From Chimonanthus salicifolius (Eukaryota > Streptophyta > Magnoliopsida > Laurales > Calycanthaceae): a DNA stretch of 64,000 nucleotides. Below are positions 27,601-36,500 of this stretch, piece by piece. The stretch's first letter is position 1; the number at the start of each line of letters is the position of its first letter. Below the pieces are notes generated by a model, which saw nothing but the letters and a program-made list of their open reading frames with translations, was not told the origin of the DNA and made no database searches. The position numbers were made by a program, and so were the translations under genes. The stretch lies in the NCBI GenBank assembly GCA_013350335.1, contig CM023540.1, positions 20,341,828-20,405,827 on the forward strand, read 5' to 3'.

Positions 27601-28104
27601 TATCTCAGGTAAGACACTTGATGCCATCTTTTAGAGTGCATTTTGCCAAGCTTAAGAATGAAATATTCAACACTGCAATTTAAAGTGTGCCTGTATGCTC
27701 TCCACATGCTCTGTTCCCTACTCCTGATATCAAGTATGCACCAACTATTCTGACCTCAGAAAAGTGGGACAATGGAATATACAGTAATTGAAAGTTCCAT
27801 GTGATGGTCTCAAGTTCAATATCGTATTATTCAAATATTGTCATGTTGGTGATTGTGACACACCTAAGATAAATATTGCAAGATTCAATCAAAGAAAGTT
27901 TGCAAACCTTTGCAATATCAGCCTTCATCCCGAATCAGATCCTTTAATCCCAAGACTATTGTAATTCATCTGTTATTTATGTATTTCATTTGCCTACGAT
28001 TAAACGTAATTCAACTTAATTTCCCTTGAATGTGCAGCTACACATATGGCCACGAGGAACCAATTATGAACGCTGGAAATGTTACCATATCACACTTTCT
28101 TTGA
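1888..28104 (+). CDS. CASP: CASP, Golgi coiled-coil tail-anchored protein (5' partial, 15 exons)
   Basis: This is the plant homologue of CASP, a golgin related to the CUX1/CDP splice product and held in Golgi membranes by a C-terminal transmembrane segment. Exons: 1888-1976, 2150-2259, 2424-2518, 4376-4431, 7848-8013, 8689-8781, 10246-10374, 12747-12866, 13218-13298, 15040-15145, 15258-15401, 15485-15586, 17696-17775, 27516-27608, 28038-28104. They encode about 509 residues once the frame break noted below is ignored; roughly 180 N-terminal residues lie upstream of the window. Most of the protein is heptad-rich coiled coil. The end has the conserved 'YVQDYN', 'INPFAAFSKKE' and 'GRFFLGNKYARAF' blocks and one membrane helix containing 'FFYSIGLHLLVF'. 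All exon phases agree except exon 15040-15145, which is one base too long: the direct reading meets TGA at 15138-15140. The intron after 4431 has a GC donor. If the intron after 27608 is retained, the protein ends at TAA 27610-27612. Family knowledge places CASP in ER-Golgi tethering. Confidence 0.93.
3061..3563. mobile_element. MITE-like insertion with 10-bp target duplication
   Basis: The 503-bp AT-rich segment lies between identical copies of 'tgctcttgct' at 3051-3060 and 3564-3573. The host sequence contains a diverged tandem repeat whose first unit (about 2940-3000) is continuous where the second is interrupted here. This supports a real insertion. The ends hold weakly inverted material rich in 'acgattc' and 'tcatgat'. 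The duplication length fits a Mutator-like MITE, but the inverted repeats are poor. Confidence 0.5.
4909..7398 (-). mobile_element. L1-like LINE, 5'-truncated, antisense in CASP intron
   Basis: On the minus strand this carries the C-terminal half of LINE ORF2. First comes reverse transcriptase at 7379-6792, with 'GLRQGDPLSPFIF' and the catalytic 'FADD' box. A linker and zinc-binding zf-RVT region follow at about 6690-5798, with the frame broken several times. RNase H is at 5490-5074, with 'MKFNVDGT', 'NEAKLLSIRRAL' and 'IKSDS'. The 3' end is an A-tail (poly-T on + from 4909) next to 'TGAGTGGTAA'. A perfect 17-bp target duplication, 'gcattttctatgttgat', flanks it at 4892-4908 and 7399-7415. 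Frame breaks show it is dead. It roughly triples the length of the GC-AG intron 4432-7847. Confidence 0.93.
8805..8900 (-). repeat. (ATC)n tract, probable SINE tail
   Basis: The tract 8817-8850 is an (ATC)n simple repeat followed by 'gccatttaatcctatcag'. On the minus strand this resembles the body-to-tail junction of the SINE at 1363-1545. No clear Pol III head could be read, so it may be truncated. Confidence 0.4.
9590..9890 (+). mobile_element. LINE 3'-end fragment (sense)
   Basis: A short plus-strand reading contains 'SANIRADRLAKEELL', which matches the end of plant LINE RNase H domains (pattern ..N..AD.LAK..). It is followed by a stop, a 3' UTR with 'cttaataaaaaattacc' and an A-rich end near 9870-9890. 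It is heavily 5'-truncated. Confidence 0.55.
10964..12540. mobile_element. Probable solo LTR inside repeat X
   Basis: The segment runs from 'tgaattccg' to 'cactaaca' (TG...CA), is 1,577 bp, and is flanked by near-matching 5-bp sequences tagcc (10959-10963) and cagcc (12541-12545). Removing it rejoins the repeat X sequence correctly. It has the poly-G plus 'tgaataggt' and 'tggttcggttcacc' text familiar from plant Ty1/copia LTRs. No internal coding region or second LTR is present. Confidence 0.6.
11948..12131. repeat. 46-bp tandem repeat, 4 copies
   Basis: Copies start at 11948, 11994, 12040 and 12086. Each begins 'agttttgtaa' and includes 'gaaattgaggagcctc'. The last two are nearly identical and the first is the most diverged. 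The array lies inside the probable solo LTR. Confidence 0.9.
13321..13428 (-). mobile_element. LINE 3'-tail fragment
   Basis: Poly-T at 13321-13330 is followed by 'gagtggtaacaaaaggg', the same 3'-terminal text as the LINEs at 4909 and 18786. Similar but imperfect sequences ('tttttcctattac' before, 'tctttcctcttac' after) may be an old target duplication. About 100 bp remain. Confidence 0.55.
14330..14765 (+). mobile_element. Possible retroposon fragment with A-rich 3' end
   Basis: The end of this stretch, 'gattaatgaaattacctttc' followed by AAAAAAGAG, resembles the 3' UTR ends of plant LINEs. I found no protein motif I could assign in the upstream 350 bp. It lies in the CASP intron 13299-15039. 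Confidence 0.3.
15664..15835 (+). mobile_element. tRNA-derived SINE
   Basis: The head has a box A-like 'taaattggtaagtgttc' and a box B-like 'gcaagttcgagttcc'. The body contains 'gccaacccagataggttgg' and the tail is 'aatgatgatgataaag'. Body and tail match the minus-strand SINE at 1363-1545, so they belong to one family. Confidence 0.65.
18213..18650 (-). mobile_element. LINE fragment with RNase H remnant
   Basis: The minus strand encodes pieces resembling LINE RNase H: 'VGFGEIFLNYEGEVLAFLE', and further on a decayed '..VHVG..MNGIADFF' C-terminal block. A 3' UTR-like stretch runs toward 18213. The frame is broken. It sits just before the larger LINE at 18786. Confidence 0.55.
19218..19998. mobile_element. 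Solo LTR inside LINE RNase H
   Basis: The 781-bp segment begins 'tgacgcagga' and ends 'ctctgca'. Flanks acaac (19213-19217) and tcaac (19999-20003) match at 4 of 5 bases. On the minus strand the RNase H reading 'RALLM' at its high-coordinate edge resumes beyond it with '..KVFWHGPLVIECDS', as expected for an insertion. No internal region or second LTR is present. Confidence 0.65.
20211..21650 (+). mobile_element. Rearranged Ty3/gypsy fragment: protease, LTR, PBS, gag start
   Basis: From 20220 the plus strand encodes a retroviral-type protease segment ('DMDMCDLILGRPWQFD'). It runs within about 50 residues into what looks like the acidic end of a polyprotein ('DPDEKLRLGGLM', stop at 20496-20498). 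Reverse transcriptase, RNase H and integrase are missing. A probable LTR follows from about 20490 ('tgatgtaggacac') to about 21271 ('cttcagctaca'), with TATA-like 'cttataaatag' near 20638. Then come a primer-binding-like 'gtggatcagagcc' (tRNA-Met type) and a gag-like start at 21356 ('MASNNNQFFTTSQL'). Protease-LTR-gag is a permuted order. The frame at 19908-20498 joins LINE antisense to protease and is not a gene. Confidence 0.75.
21652..21842. repeat. (GA)n and poly-G tract
   Basis: An A/G-rich stretch leads into (GA)n from about 21780 and a run of 20 G at 21823-21842, followed by a second copy of the LINE linker segment. The proline- and serine-rich reading frame on the minus strand is caused by the simple repeat. 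Confidence 0.85.
22899..23815. repeat. Dispersed repeat family X, copy 2 (interrupted)
   Basis: It starts 'cagttgtcaagatgcaaggc', continues after the MITE with 'gtctaggcac' and 'gacaaaatacaat', and ends 'cgcaccttcgactag'. Block order matches copies 1 and 3. The hAT-type MITE at 22964-23372 is inserted in its left part. Confidence 0.6.
22964..23372. mobile_element. hAT-type MITE
   Basis: The 409-bp element has terminal inverted repeats 'taggggtggcaat' and 'attgccacccta' and 8-bp flanks gttctgga (22956-22963) and gttttgga (23373-23380), one mismatch. An 8-bp duplication and the (T/C)AGGGGTGGCAA terminus are hAT features. There is no transposase. Confidence 0.85.
24365..24989. mobile_element. 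Mutator-like MITE rich in GATACG motifs
   Basis: The 625-bp segment is flanked by an exact 11-bp repeat, 'ggtggagatct', at 24354-24364 and 24990-25000. Its ends, 'aagaagcaccgatacgg' and 'ccgtgcttcata', are imperfect inverted repeats. Sub-terminal regions contain many 'ggatacg/cgtatcc' words that could pair across the element. The middle is (TA)n. The long duplication suggests a Mutator-like origin; no coding capacity is seen. Confidence 0.7.
24600..24646. repeat. (TA)n microsatellite
   Basis: An uninterrupted TA run of about 23 units lies here; a shorter TA run is at 24480-24500. Both are inside the MITE at 24365-24989. The Tyr/Ile-rich frame over them is not a gene. Confidence 0.95.
25001..27515. 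other. Remainder of last large CASP intron
   Basis: AT-rich intron sequence with pyrimidine-rich stretches (25650-25920). I see no protein motif, RNA gene or clear element here. It ends in the acceptor 'ttctgcag' before the membrane-segment exon at 27516. Confidence 0.6.
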
Positions 28105-30595
28105 TGTCCCTGAATAGACATTACATTTGCCATTGATTAATATGTCAGAATACAGATGAGAGAAACGGGTTGGTGTGTTCTGAAATCTTGTAAATAGAAG
28201 TGCATTATACACATTTAACGGTTTTTTTTTTTTTTTTAAATTTTTCACATGAAATATCAAGCAGAGATTATTTGGTGTCAGCTCAGGGACTAACAAGTTG
28301 AGTCCAATATAAACAGTTTTTTTTTTCCTTGGACGTGTTTAGAACTTTGAATTTGGATTCTTCGAGTTGATGTGGTATTAAAGTGTGAGATTCTCTAACC
28401 TTGAAAAATTATGAAAAAAAAAAAAGATTGAGAATTCACCTAGTGAATATTCTCATCAAATTCTTCGAACATGAAATGGTTGAAAATATGTTGGGCCTGG
28501 CCCTGTTGAGATTTTATGGTTCACGGTCCGTGCCCACATCAACATCTACATAAATGCATTCTGGTCCAGCTTCTGGCTAGCATTGGCCATCAGCAGCCAT
28601 GAAAGAAATGGAGAAGTAAAGCAATAAATAGTAGTAATATAGTACCAGCAGAAAGTACAGGCTCAAACAAGGTTAGTCATGGGTCAAGCCCAGCCTGAAC
28701 CTGTCGTACACGGCCTTAAACACGTTTCTTTGACTGATGAGCTTCATTGGAGCTCATTTTTAGCCCATTTAATAAATGAGTGTGCTTGGGCTTTTAAGTA
28801 ACATTCATGAAAGTTTTTGAGGCTTTTAGCCCATTTAGTCATATATAATGACTATATTATTATTATTACTGCTAATACTACTACAATTTTTATATTAATC
28901 CCTAAAGTATATGAAAAATATAATCTCAAAAATAAATTTTATATCAATGAAATTTAAAATTGGACTATAAAGTGGCTTTTAGTTACTTTGTCAAAGTGTG
29001 TAATTACGTGCCTCCCTCTTTCTAACGAGACACAAATCCTCATCCAGGATTTCAATGATAGAAATCCCGATATCCAGGATTTCAATGATAGAAATCCCGA
29101 TATCTCAACTCTAACGCTTACTCAAGAAAAAAAGAGATAATTCTAACTTTACGAAGATAATTTGTTGAAGAAATTCACAAATGAAATTAGCTCTTCCAAG
29201 AATTTAATTAGAATGTCGAATTGTAATTTCGAATGCAATGATTAAGATGATACAAACAAAAACCTTCTAATGAATTAAAACTTGGAGTGGAGAGTTAAAT
29301 TTTAATCTAGTATTGGTCAATGCAAGACATGGACATTTAAAATTTTTATACAAATTAAAATACCAATTATATAGGATTAAAATTTACTCAACAAATACAA
29401 ATTTACCTGAAACCAAATTAGAACTCACCAAAACTTTGAGAAATCCCAAAAGCCTAAACTTCAATTAACTTCAATTCATTTTCTTGTGATTACAAAATTC
29501 CCCCAATTTATAGGGTTCTAAGCAACTGAAAACTAATAATTGTTACAATTTTGAATGATAAATTATTTAGAGAAACTTATATTTAAATAAAGATTTTATC
29601 AGGAGTTATAAGTGAGGAATTGATAGGAATTATTTTTTAATAAAGAGGTACTTTTTGTGTTTTTATTCAATAAACAATAATATGTGTATAAAGATAAACT
29701 CAAGTATTTCTTTCTATGCTTAATAAATCACTGCTCTACATTTTGTGGGTTCAAATCTTATAGATGCCAGCTAGGAAAGTTGTCCATGACAAGTATTAGT
29801 CAAATATAAAATTTACCATTGATGATGGGATAAATGGCTAAATAATGATCTCCTATTAAAAATCAATTTCAATAATTCGTTAGATTTATACTTAATTATG
29901 AAGTAAAGTGTGGATAAATGAATAAAACATATGGCTCCACTTGATAATTTATCGAGCCACCTAGGTTTAGGAGTGTTCATTTGTTTGACTCCAACCTGTA
30001 ACCATTATAAACCCGACTTAAATAAATAAGTTTGAAAAGATGCTTGTTTGACTGGTCCACCTCAAACTTTTACTAAAAGGTCGTTGAGGCTCATCGGGCT
30101 TTTACATCTATTTATTTTGTAAATTAAAAATCTAATCTATAGATTTAAAAGGACTTAAAGCTAACTATTTTTTTATTTTTTAAATTTTGTAAAAAATCAA
30201 TTTCTACTCAGACGATCTTAATGGTTCAAATCATCATATGTCAATCAACTTTGACTATTAAAATAAAATAGCTAAAAATGACTTTTGAATTGAAAATTTA
30301 ATTAATAGAAGGTTTTTAAATATGCTTTTAATTTAATTTGTATGGTTAGATTTTTAAGTTATTAAATAAAAATAAAAAAAATATTAAAAAAATAGTAACA
30401 AGTACAAAATAAATGAGAAGAGTGAATAACTCGGTCCGATTCCCGAAACTCCACTAACTTAGAAAAAGTGAAAAACAATTTCCTTTAGAATTAAAATGCA
30501 GTTTCCTTGAGAAGACCGACCCTGCCCGACGTCTGAAATCAGAGGGTCTTACTCTTGTCTTCCCTACTCCTCTGTATTCCAGCCATTCCCGAACA
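28105..30595. other. CASP-ALG2 intergenic region
   Basis: AT-rich DNA with no convincing open frame. It holds the CASP 3' UTR, poly-T runs (28220-28236), a 30-bp duplication at 29042-29101, and a weak SINE-like 'gtgggttcaaatctt' at 29746. No TATA box was evident just upstream of the ALG2 start. Confidence 0.6.
29042..29101. repeat. 30-bp tandem duplication, self-complementary
   Basis: Two identical adjacent units begin 'tatccaggatttc' and end 'gaaatcccga'. Each unit is an imperfect hairpin because 'ggatttc' and 'gaaatcc' are reverse complements. Confidence 0.85.
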
Positions 30596-33500
30596 ATGAA
30601 GAGAACAGAAAACCCTAAGCTTCGGATCGCTATAATTCATCCCGATCTCGGAATAGGTCTACTCTCTCCTCCTCTCTCTATTTTTTTTTTTTTTAATTTT
30701 AATAATGTATCGAGGATTTTTGGGTTAACTAATTTGTTATCCGATTTTATGTATCGAATTTGCTGAAAATATCTGAGAATTTTCTTGTATCACCTATTTG
30801 TTATGTTTAATAAGATCATGAATCTAGGGTAGTGATCAGTCGTACTCCCCGTGAGGGCTTTTCACTGTTAGAGCTCACGTCAGTCCATCTTTGCTGATAG
30901 TTGGGTTGGTTAGAAAGGTCCATAGTTGTCAAAGTGCAAGGTGCAGTCAAGACGCCAACGGGTCTTGGAGCCTTAGCCTAATATTGCCAAGCACAGTTAT
31001 TTCGATACTTCGAAAATATATGTAGATTCATGAATTGTGTTCTTCTTAGTGTATCGATATTAACAAAATATAATATGTATCGTCCAAAGCATCGAAAGAT
31101 ATTTGCAATTGTGCTTCCAAGCACATTATGTAAGCATGTATTATATACAAATATATTATCTAATAATTAGAATTTTAATTAAATATTATTCGTAATTACT
31201 TCACGGCAAACTTTAAAATTTATTAGTTACTCAAAAACTTAAAAATAAGCTTACTATACAAAAAAAAAAAAGTTTCTAAAAGGTCTAGGTAAGAGCCTAG
31301 CACAAAATGGGTTTGGAGCGTAAGGGCCTAGGCACAATTAAGGTGCACCTTAGACTTCAAGGTCTTCACTTGGATATGGACTTATCAAATATCAGTTTGA
31401 TTAGTTAATTTTTTAGGTATGGTTTTTAAGGCTCCACATAACTATAATAAGGGTGTAATTTTGATTAACTTTCAATCTAATGGTGGGTCATGGGTGTGCC
31501 TAAGATGTGCTCCAAGTTTTATGTGTGAGTGTGGGTGGGTGGGTGGAGTTGGGTTCAGTTGGAGTGTGTGAGTAGCAATCCATCTACCCTTCCAACCTTG
31601 TTAAAGGTGGGGGTTGTTGCTTGTTGGAGAACCTGAGGCATCTCTTACACCTCTCTTGTGTGTTACACTGTTAAATCACATAAGAATCTGTTTTGGTCCA
31701 GTCTTGCTCCATTGCTCTGAATTTGTGATTTCTTCATTGTACAATTTAGTGTGAAGGGAAGGGCATATTTGTTGCCCTCATATAATAGGCTATGTTGAGT
31801 AAAATGTGATTGTTACTTGCAACAATGTCACTGCTGGCAAGAACCTCAAACCAATGACCTTACAGTTGGTTACTTTGGATCATCAAATGGAAGATTATTT
31901 CTTACATCTCTTAAAACAGTTCTTGTTGAGCATTTTCTTTTGGGGTCCACCCTTTATCCTTCTCACTCCTATTCTATACATTAGATCCCTATCCAATATG
32001 ATCCCATTATGATTTATACTAACTTTTGGATGAACATATCCTAAAGCATATCACATCTTTGTGGCCTTCGAAATTAAGTGATCTGTTCAAGCTGATATTT
32101 TGTGAACTCCTATCGTTGCATAGACTTTCTAAGCAGCCACTGTTCGTGGTCTAAGGTGGGGCCCCACAAGAGGTGCTCAGCCAGATCTCATTTTTAATAT
32201 CTAAATGGGTGGTTTTTCATCATTAGTGAGGCAGAGGAACTGGTTTTGGAGGTTGATTCAAAAGTTAACCTAAGTGTAGGAGTTTGTCCCTACTGTTAGT
32301 CTTTTTGGACCATTTAGAAACTGGTGACATTTTTTAATCTTTCTCTATGGTACCTTCCCAGGAAAAAGGAAAAAATCCTTCTGCTACGCATTCTTGAAAT
32401 GGGTCTTGAGTTGGTAATGTTGGAGAGTATGTACTCTGTGGTCCTTATCATGGAGGCTAATCCTTTTTCATTATAATCCTTGTTTTTCTGAGATTTATCG
32501 GAAATCATGATTTACTACGAAAAAATTCTTCATAAAAATCATTAAAAGATTAAGCATAAGTTTTTTTGATAGGTAACTTGGTCCAATTTACTAGTCAAAA
32601 GTGTTGTTTGGTTATTAGTTGACATCATCATTTATTGAATGGCTTCTACATGTGTTAAGTATATGATCTTATTTCCAGGTGGAGCTGAACGGCTAATTGT
32701 TGATGCAGCAGTCGAGCTTGCATCATATGGGCACAATGTTCATGTTTTTACTTCACATCATGACAGAAGTCGGTGCTTTGAGGAGACTCTCGTTGGTGAG
32801 GATTTAAAATGCTCTGTATGTGTGTGTGTTTTTGGGTCTGTGTGTTTAATGAAGTCCACTTGCACAAATTATTTTCCTTTTTGTTAACACCATGCCACCT
32901 CCATCCCCACTCAACCAACCCCAAGAGAGAGACCGGAAAACCTCGTGTATCAGGTAAGCCCAGAAAGAATCGAACACAAGAATACCTTTCCAATTTTTTT
33001 TTTTTTGGTATATTTACCTTTCAAAAAAAGAAAAGAAAAAGAAAAAGAATCGAACCTAAGACCTCTAGTCTAATCCTAGAAGCTTAGACAAATTGAGCTA
33101 CCTGTGTGGGTTTAGAGAAACTGTTGAACGTTTGGAACTTAATGTAAATAACTTTTGGAAATTATATCCCAATTTCTTTCTAAAAGATAATGTTTGTGGG
33201 AATATTGGTTGGATGATGGGAACTGAGCATGATGCGCACCCTAATTGGTGATAAATGGTAACTAGTGAATACTGTTACGACCCTCCATTAGATGGTGGGA
33301 CCTATGGGATAATAGTCCATGGGACATGAACCATGGTGCATCCAAGTGGATCGGGATGAATGATGGGACCCACCTACTTGGGAGTTACGGTGGTTGAGAA
33401 ACCACCATTGGTCTCTTTATGTTGGTTGAGAAACCACCTACCTAGGAGTTACGATGGTTGAGAACCACCACTGGTCTTTCTTATGGGAGAATGAGAGGGA

Positions 33501-36500
33501 TATTTTTTTTTTTGAATGGTAGAATGAGAGGGATATCTGGTGAATGTAATTGTATGTGGTTCTTCTCTGACCCGAACAGAGACTGTATGTGGTTCTTCTC
33601 TGACCCCAACAGAGACTGTATGTCGTTCTTCTCTTGACTCGAACATAGATTGTATGTGGTTCTTCTCTTGACCCGAACATAGATGAGTGTGGTTATCCTA
33701 TCAATTGGTATCAGAGCCAGATATCAATTGGTATTAGAGTCAGATGACTGAATGTGGTTATCCTATCAATTGGTATCAGAGCCAGATGACTGAATGTGGC
33801 AACTCACCAATAAAGAAAGAATTGAAAGACTCAAAGGGGTGGCATCCCGTTAATTAGATACAATAGTCTGCAACAATTCACTATGTACGAATGACCGGTT
33901 ACTACAATTCGAAGAAACTTTGCGAGCCTTAACCGAGGCCATCATGGATTTACGAGTGCATCTCGAAACATCGACTCACAACAGGAATACACCATGGAGA
34001 GCACAGTTCGTCAATGACGAACCATGCTCTACCTTAATTTACTAAGATGGATTTTTCGAGATACTTGGGAACCAAACCAATCGAGTGGCTCAACAAAGTT
34101 GAGCAATTTTTCAAATACCAAGGAACGTCAATGGAACAAAAGGTGGCACTGGCCTCTTTCCATTTGGAAGGAGAGGTGAACCAGTGGTTGTAAGAAAACC
34201 TATGGAGAAGTGATGTGGGACACATTCATGGATGAATTGTGTACACGTTTGGACCTATCGAATATGAGGAATTTTTTCCTCTGTGTTGCAAACCATCTGT
34301 TTAGTCTGTAATCAATAAAATACACGAGGATATCAGTTTTTTTTTAAGAGGAGATATGCTTCTTGTTGATTAGCTTCTCCTGTTGCTCCACTGATGATGC
34401 TCATGGTATTTATATATGTGTTATCCAGGTCCTTTTCCCGTTACAGTTTATGGTTCTTTCATACCAAGGAATATTTTCTATCGCTTCCATGCTGTATTTG
34501 CATATCTACGATGCATCTTTGTAGCTCTTTGTGTGGTTCTCTTGTGGCCCACATTTGACATTATACTGGCAGACCAGGTCTCTGTTATCATTCCACTGCT
34601 GAAAATTAAAAAAATGGCCAAGGTAATTCCATTTACTGGCAGTCGGCCTTTATTTTTTTCTTATTAAAGGACATCTGTTTTTTATGCAATAGGCTTTTCG
34701 TATAAATTTCTTGATAACTTAATGATGTCCTCTCCAGATTGTGTTCTATTGCCATTTTCCAGACTTGTTACTGGCACAACATACAACTACACTTAGAAGG
34801 ATGTATCGTGCACCAATTGATAGTATTGAAGAAAAAACTACTGGTCTGGTTCATCAAATTTCTTATATTCCTAGTCTTGCCCACTGACTATTTGTTTCTA
34901 TCTTCTTCTGGGAATGCTCATGCATCTAATGATCTTTTGTCAATCATATGCTTAATGGGTTTTGGGTCAGATGGTTATTAAAATTTGCAGGTATGGCAGA
35001 TTTGATTCTTGTAAACAGTAGATTTACTGCATCCATGTTTGCTAACACATTCAGGCATCTCAATGCACGTGGAGTGCAGCCTGCTGTTCTTTACCCAGCA
35101 GTCAACGTTGAACAGTTTCATGGGCCTTGTTCTTACAAGTAATTGTTTCATGTCCAATTCTTCATTTATTTTGGGCCTTACTGTGGGTTTACAGGTTTAG
35201 AATTTCAGAAAGAAATTAGATTTGACATCCTCTTATATCTGGATTGAGAATTTCAAAGTTTTTTTACTTTTCTATTTAGGTTGAATTTTCTGTCAATTAA
35301 CCGCTTTGAAAGGAAAAAGAATATTGAGTTAGCAATTTCTGCATTTGCAATGCTTCATGCCTTTGAAGGGGACCTTCTAGGCCATAACTTGGCTGAGGTT
35401 ACATTGACGCTTGCAGGTAAATGCCTAATCCTCTTCTTTCTATCCTAGAGATCAACATTCTTTTTCTTAAGTTTTTAGGAGGTGTTGTTTTTCTTTTTTG
35501 TTTTCTTATAAAAAAATTTAAACAAATAATAAGACTGAAGAGCAGTTAGCTTTACAACTTGGAAGAAAAAATATCGTAACATATGTGAATGTCATAAAAT
35601 TAGTGACAAGAATTTGTTACTTTATTAAAGAATAGGGGAGGAATTACTTTAACTGTAGAGGCTCCCAACTTTGCTGATCAAGGCTAAGGTAGACTTCAAT
35701 GAAATAAATGGACCAAATGAACTCCCGTTCGAAGTGGATTCAACCAAAGACGCTGCTAATGACAATCTTTGGTGACACTAATTTCCAAAGAAAACTAGTT
35801 TCCAATTTAAATAAATCAAATTGAAAGGAAAATGCAATTCCAATTGAGTAATTTAAACTTAAATGATTTAAGGTGCTGAATTAAAATGGAAAGCAAGCTA
35901 CAATTTAGCTCAAATAAACAGAAACTAAGAATTAATTGGAGAACTTACTTGGAACTTGTTCTAAAACTTGAGACTTTTCTCAACTTAACTTGAAACTTCA
36001 ATTCTACAATCACCAGATTCGAGTGAACAAAATGACCACCAAAGTCACCTTTTTATAGTGCAACAAATGGCCGAAAACCCTAGTTATATCAACCCTAACC
36101 AACCATACCATGGTTGCCGTGACCAAACTACAATTGGTGTGGGAATCCTTGGTGTTGGGCGTGAAAGCTCATCTTAGACTCTATCCGCACTTACATCAAT
36201 TCAACCAATAGGAATTAAGAAAATTAAATTACATCCAATGAGAAAAATCCACCTGATACTCTAATCTAACTTAAACACCTCAATTTTATGCGCCCCAACA
36301 CTTCATGCTCGATGGAGAGAGAGAGAGTGAGTTGCATTCGACCAAGGATGGAGTGAGAAGCATCCAAGGAGGAATCGCCACCTAGGCAAGTGATGTGTCT
36401 CGGCCAATGGGAGATCATCCCTTGTTCATGCGCATGGAGAGTCCAAGCTTGCTTGGAGGAGCAACCTAGGCGTCCAAGGAGAACACACCTTCATTGCAAG

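Larger units (their letters stand above)
33273..34250 (+). mobile_element. Ty3/gypsy remnant: LTR, repeated PBS, gag
   Basis: A probable LTR runs from 'tgttacgaccc' (33273) to 'cctatca' (33703). It is followed by a tRNA-Met-type primer site 'tggtatcagagcca' at 33706, a degenerate copy near 33729 and another exact copy at 33771. Downstream is a decayed gag reading '[20 protein letters not shown]', then '[16 protein letters not shown]' followed by a stop near 34190, matching the plant retrotransposon gag domain. Nothing of pol remains. It lies in ALG2 intron 2 in sense orientation. Confidence 0.75.

Noticed and set aside
33020..33112. A functional tRNA gene
   Set aside because: Boxes A and B are visible but the acceptor stem and anticodon arm do not pair; it is SINE-like.
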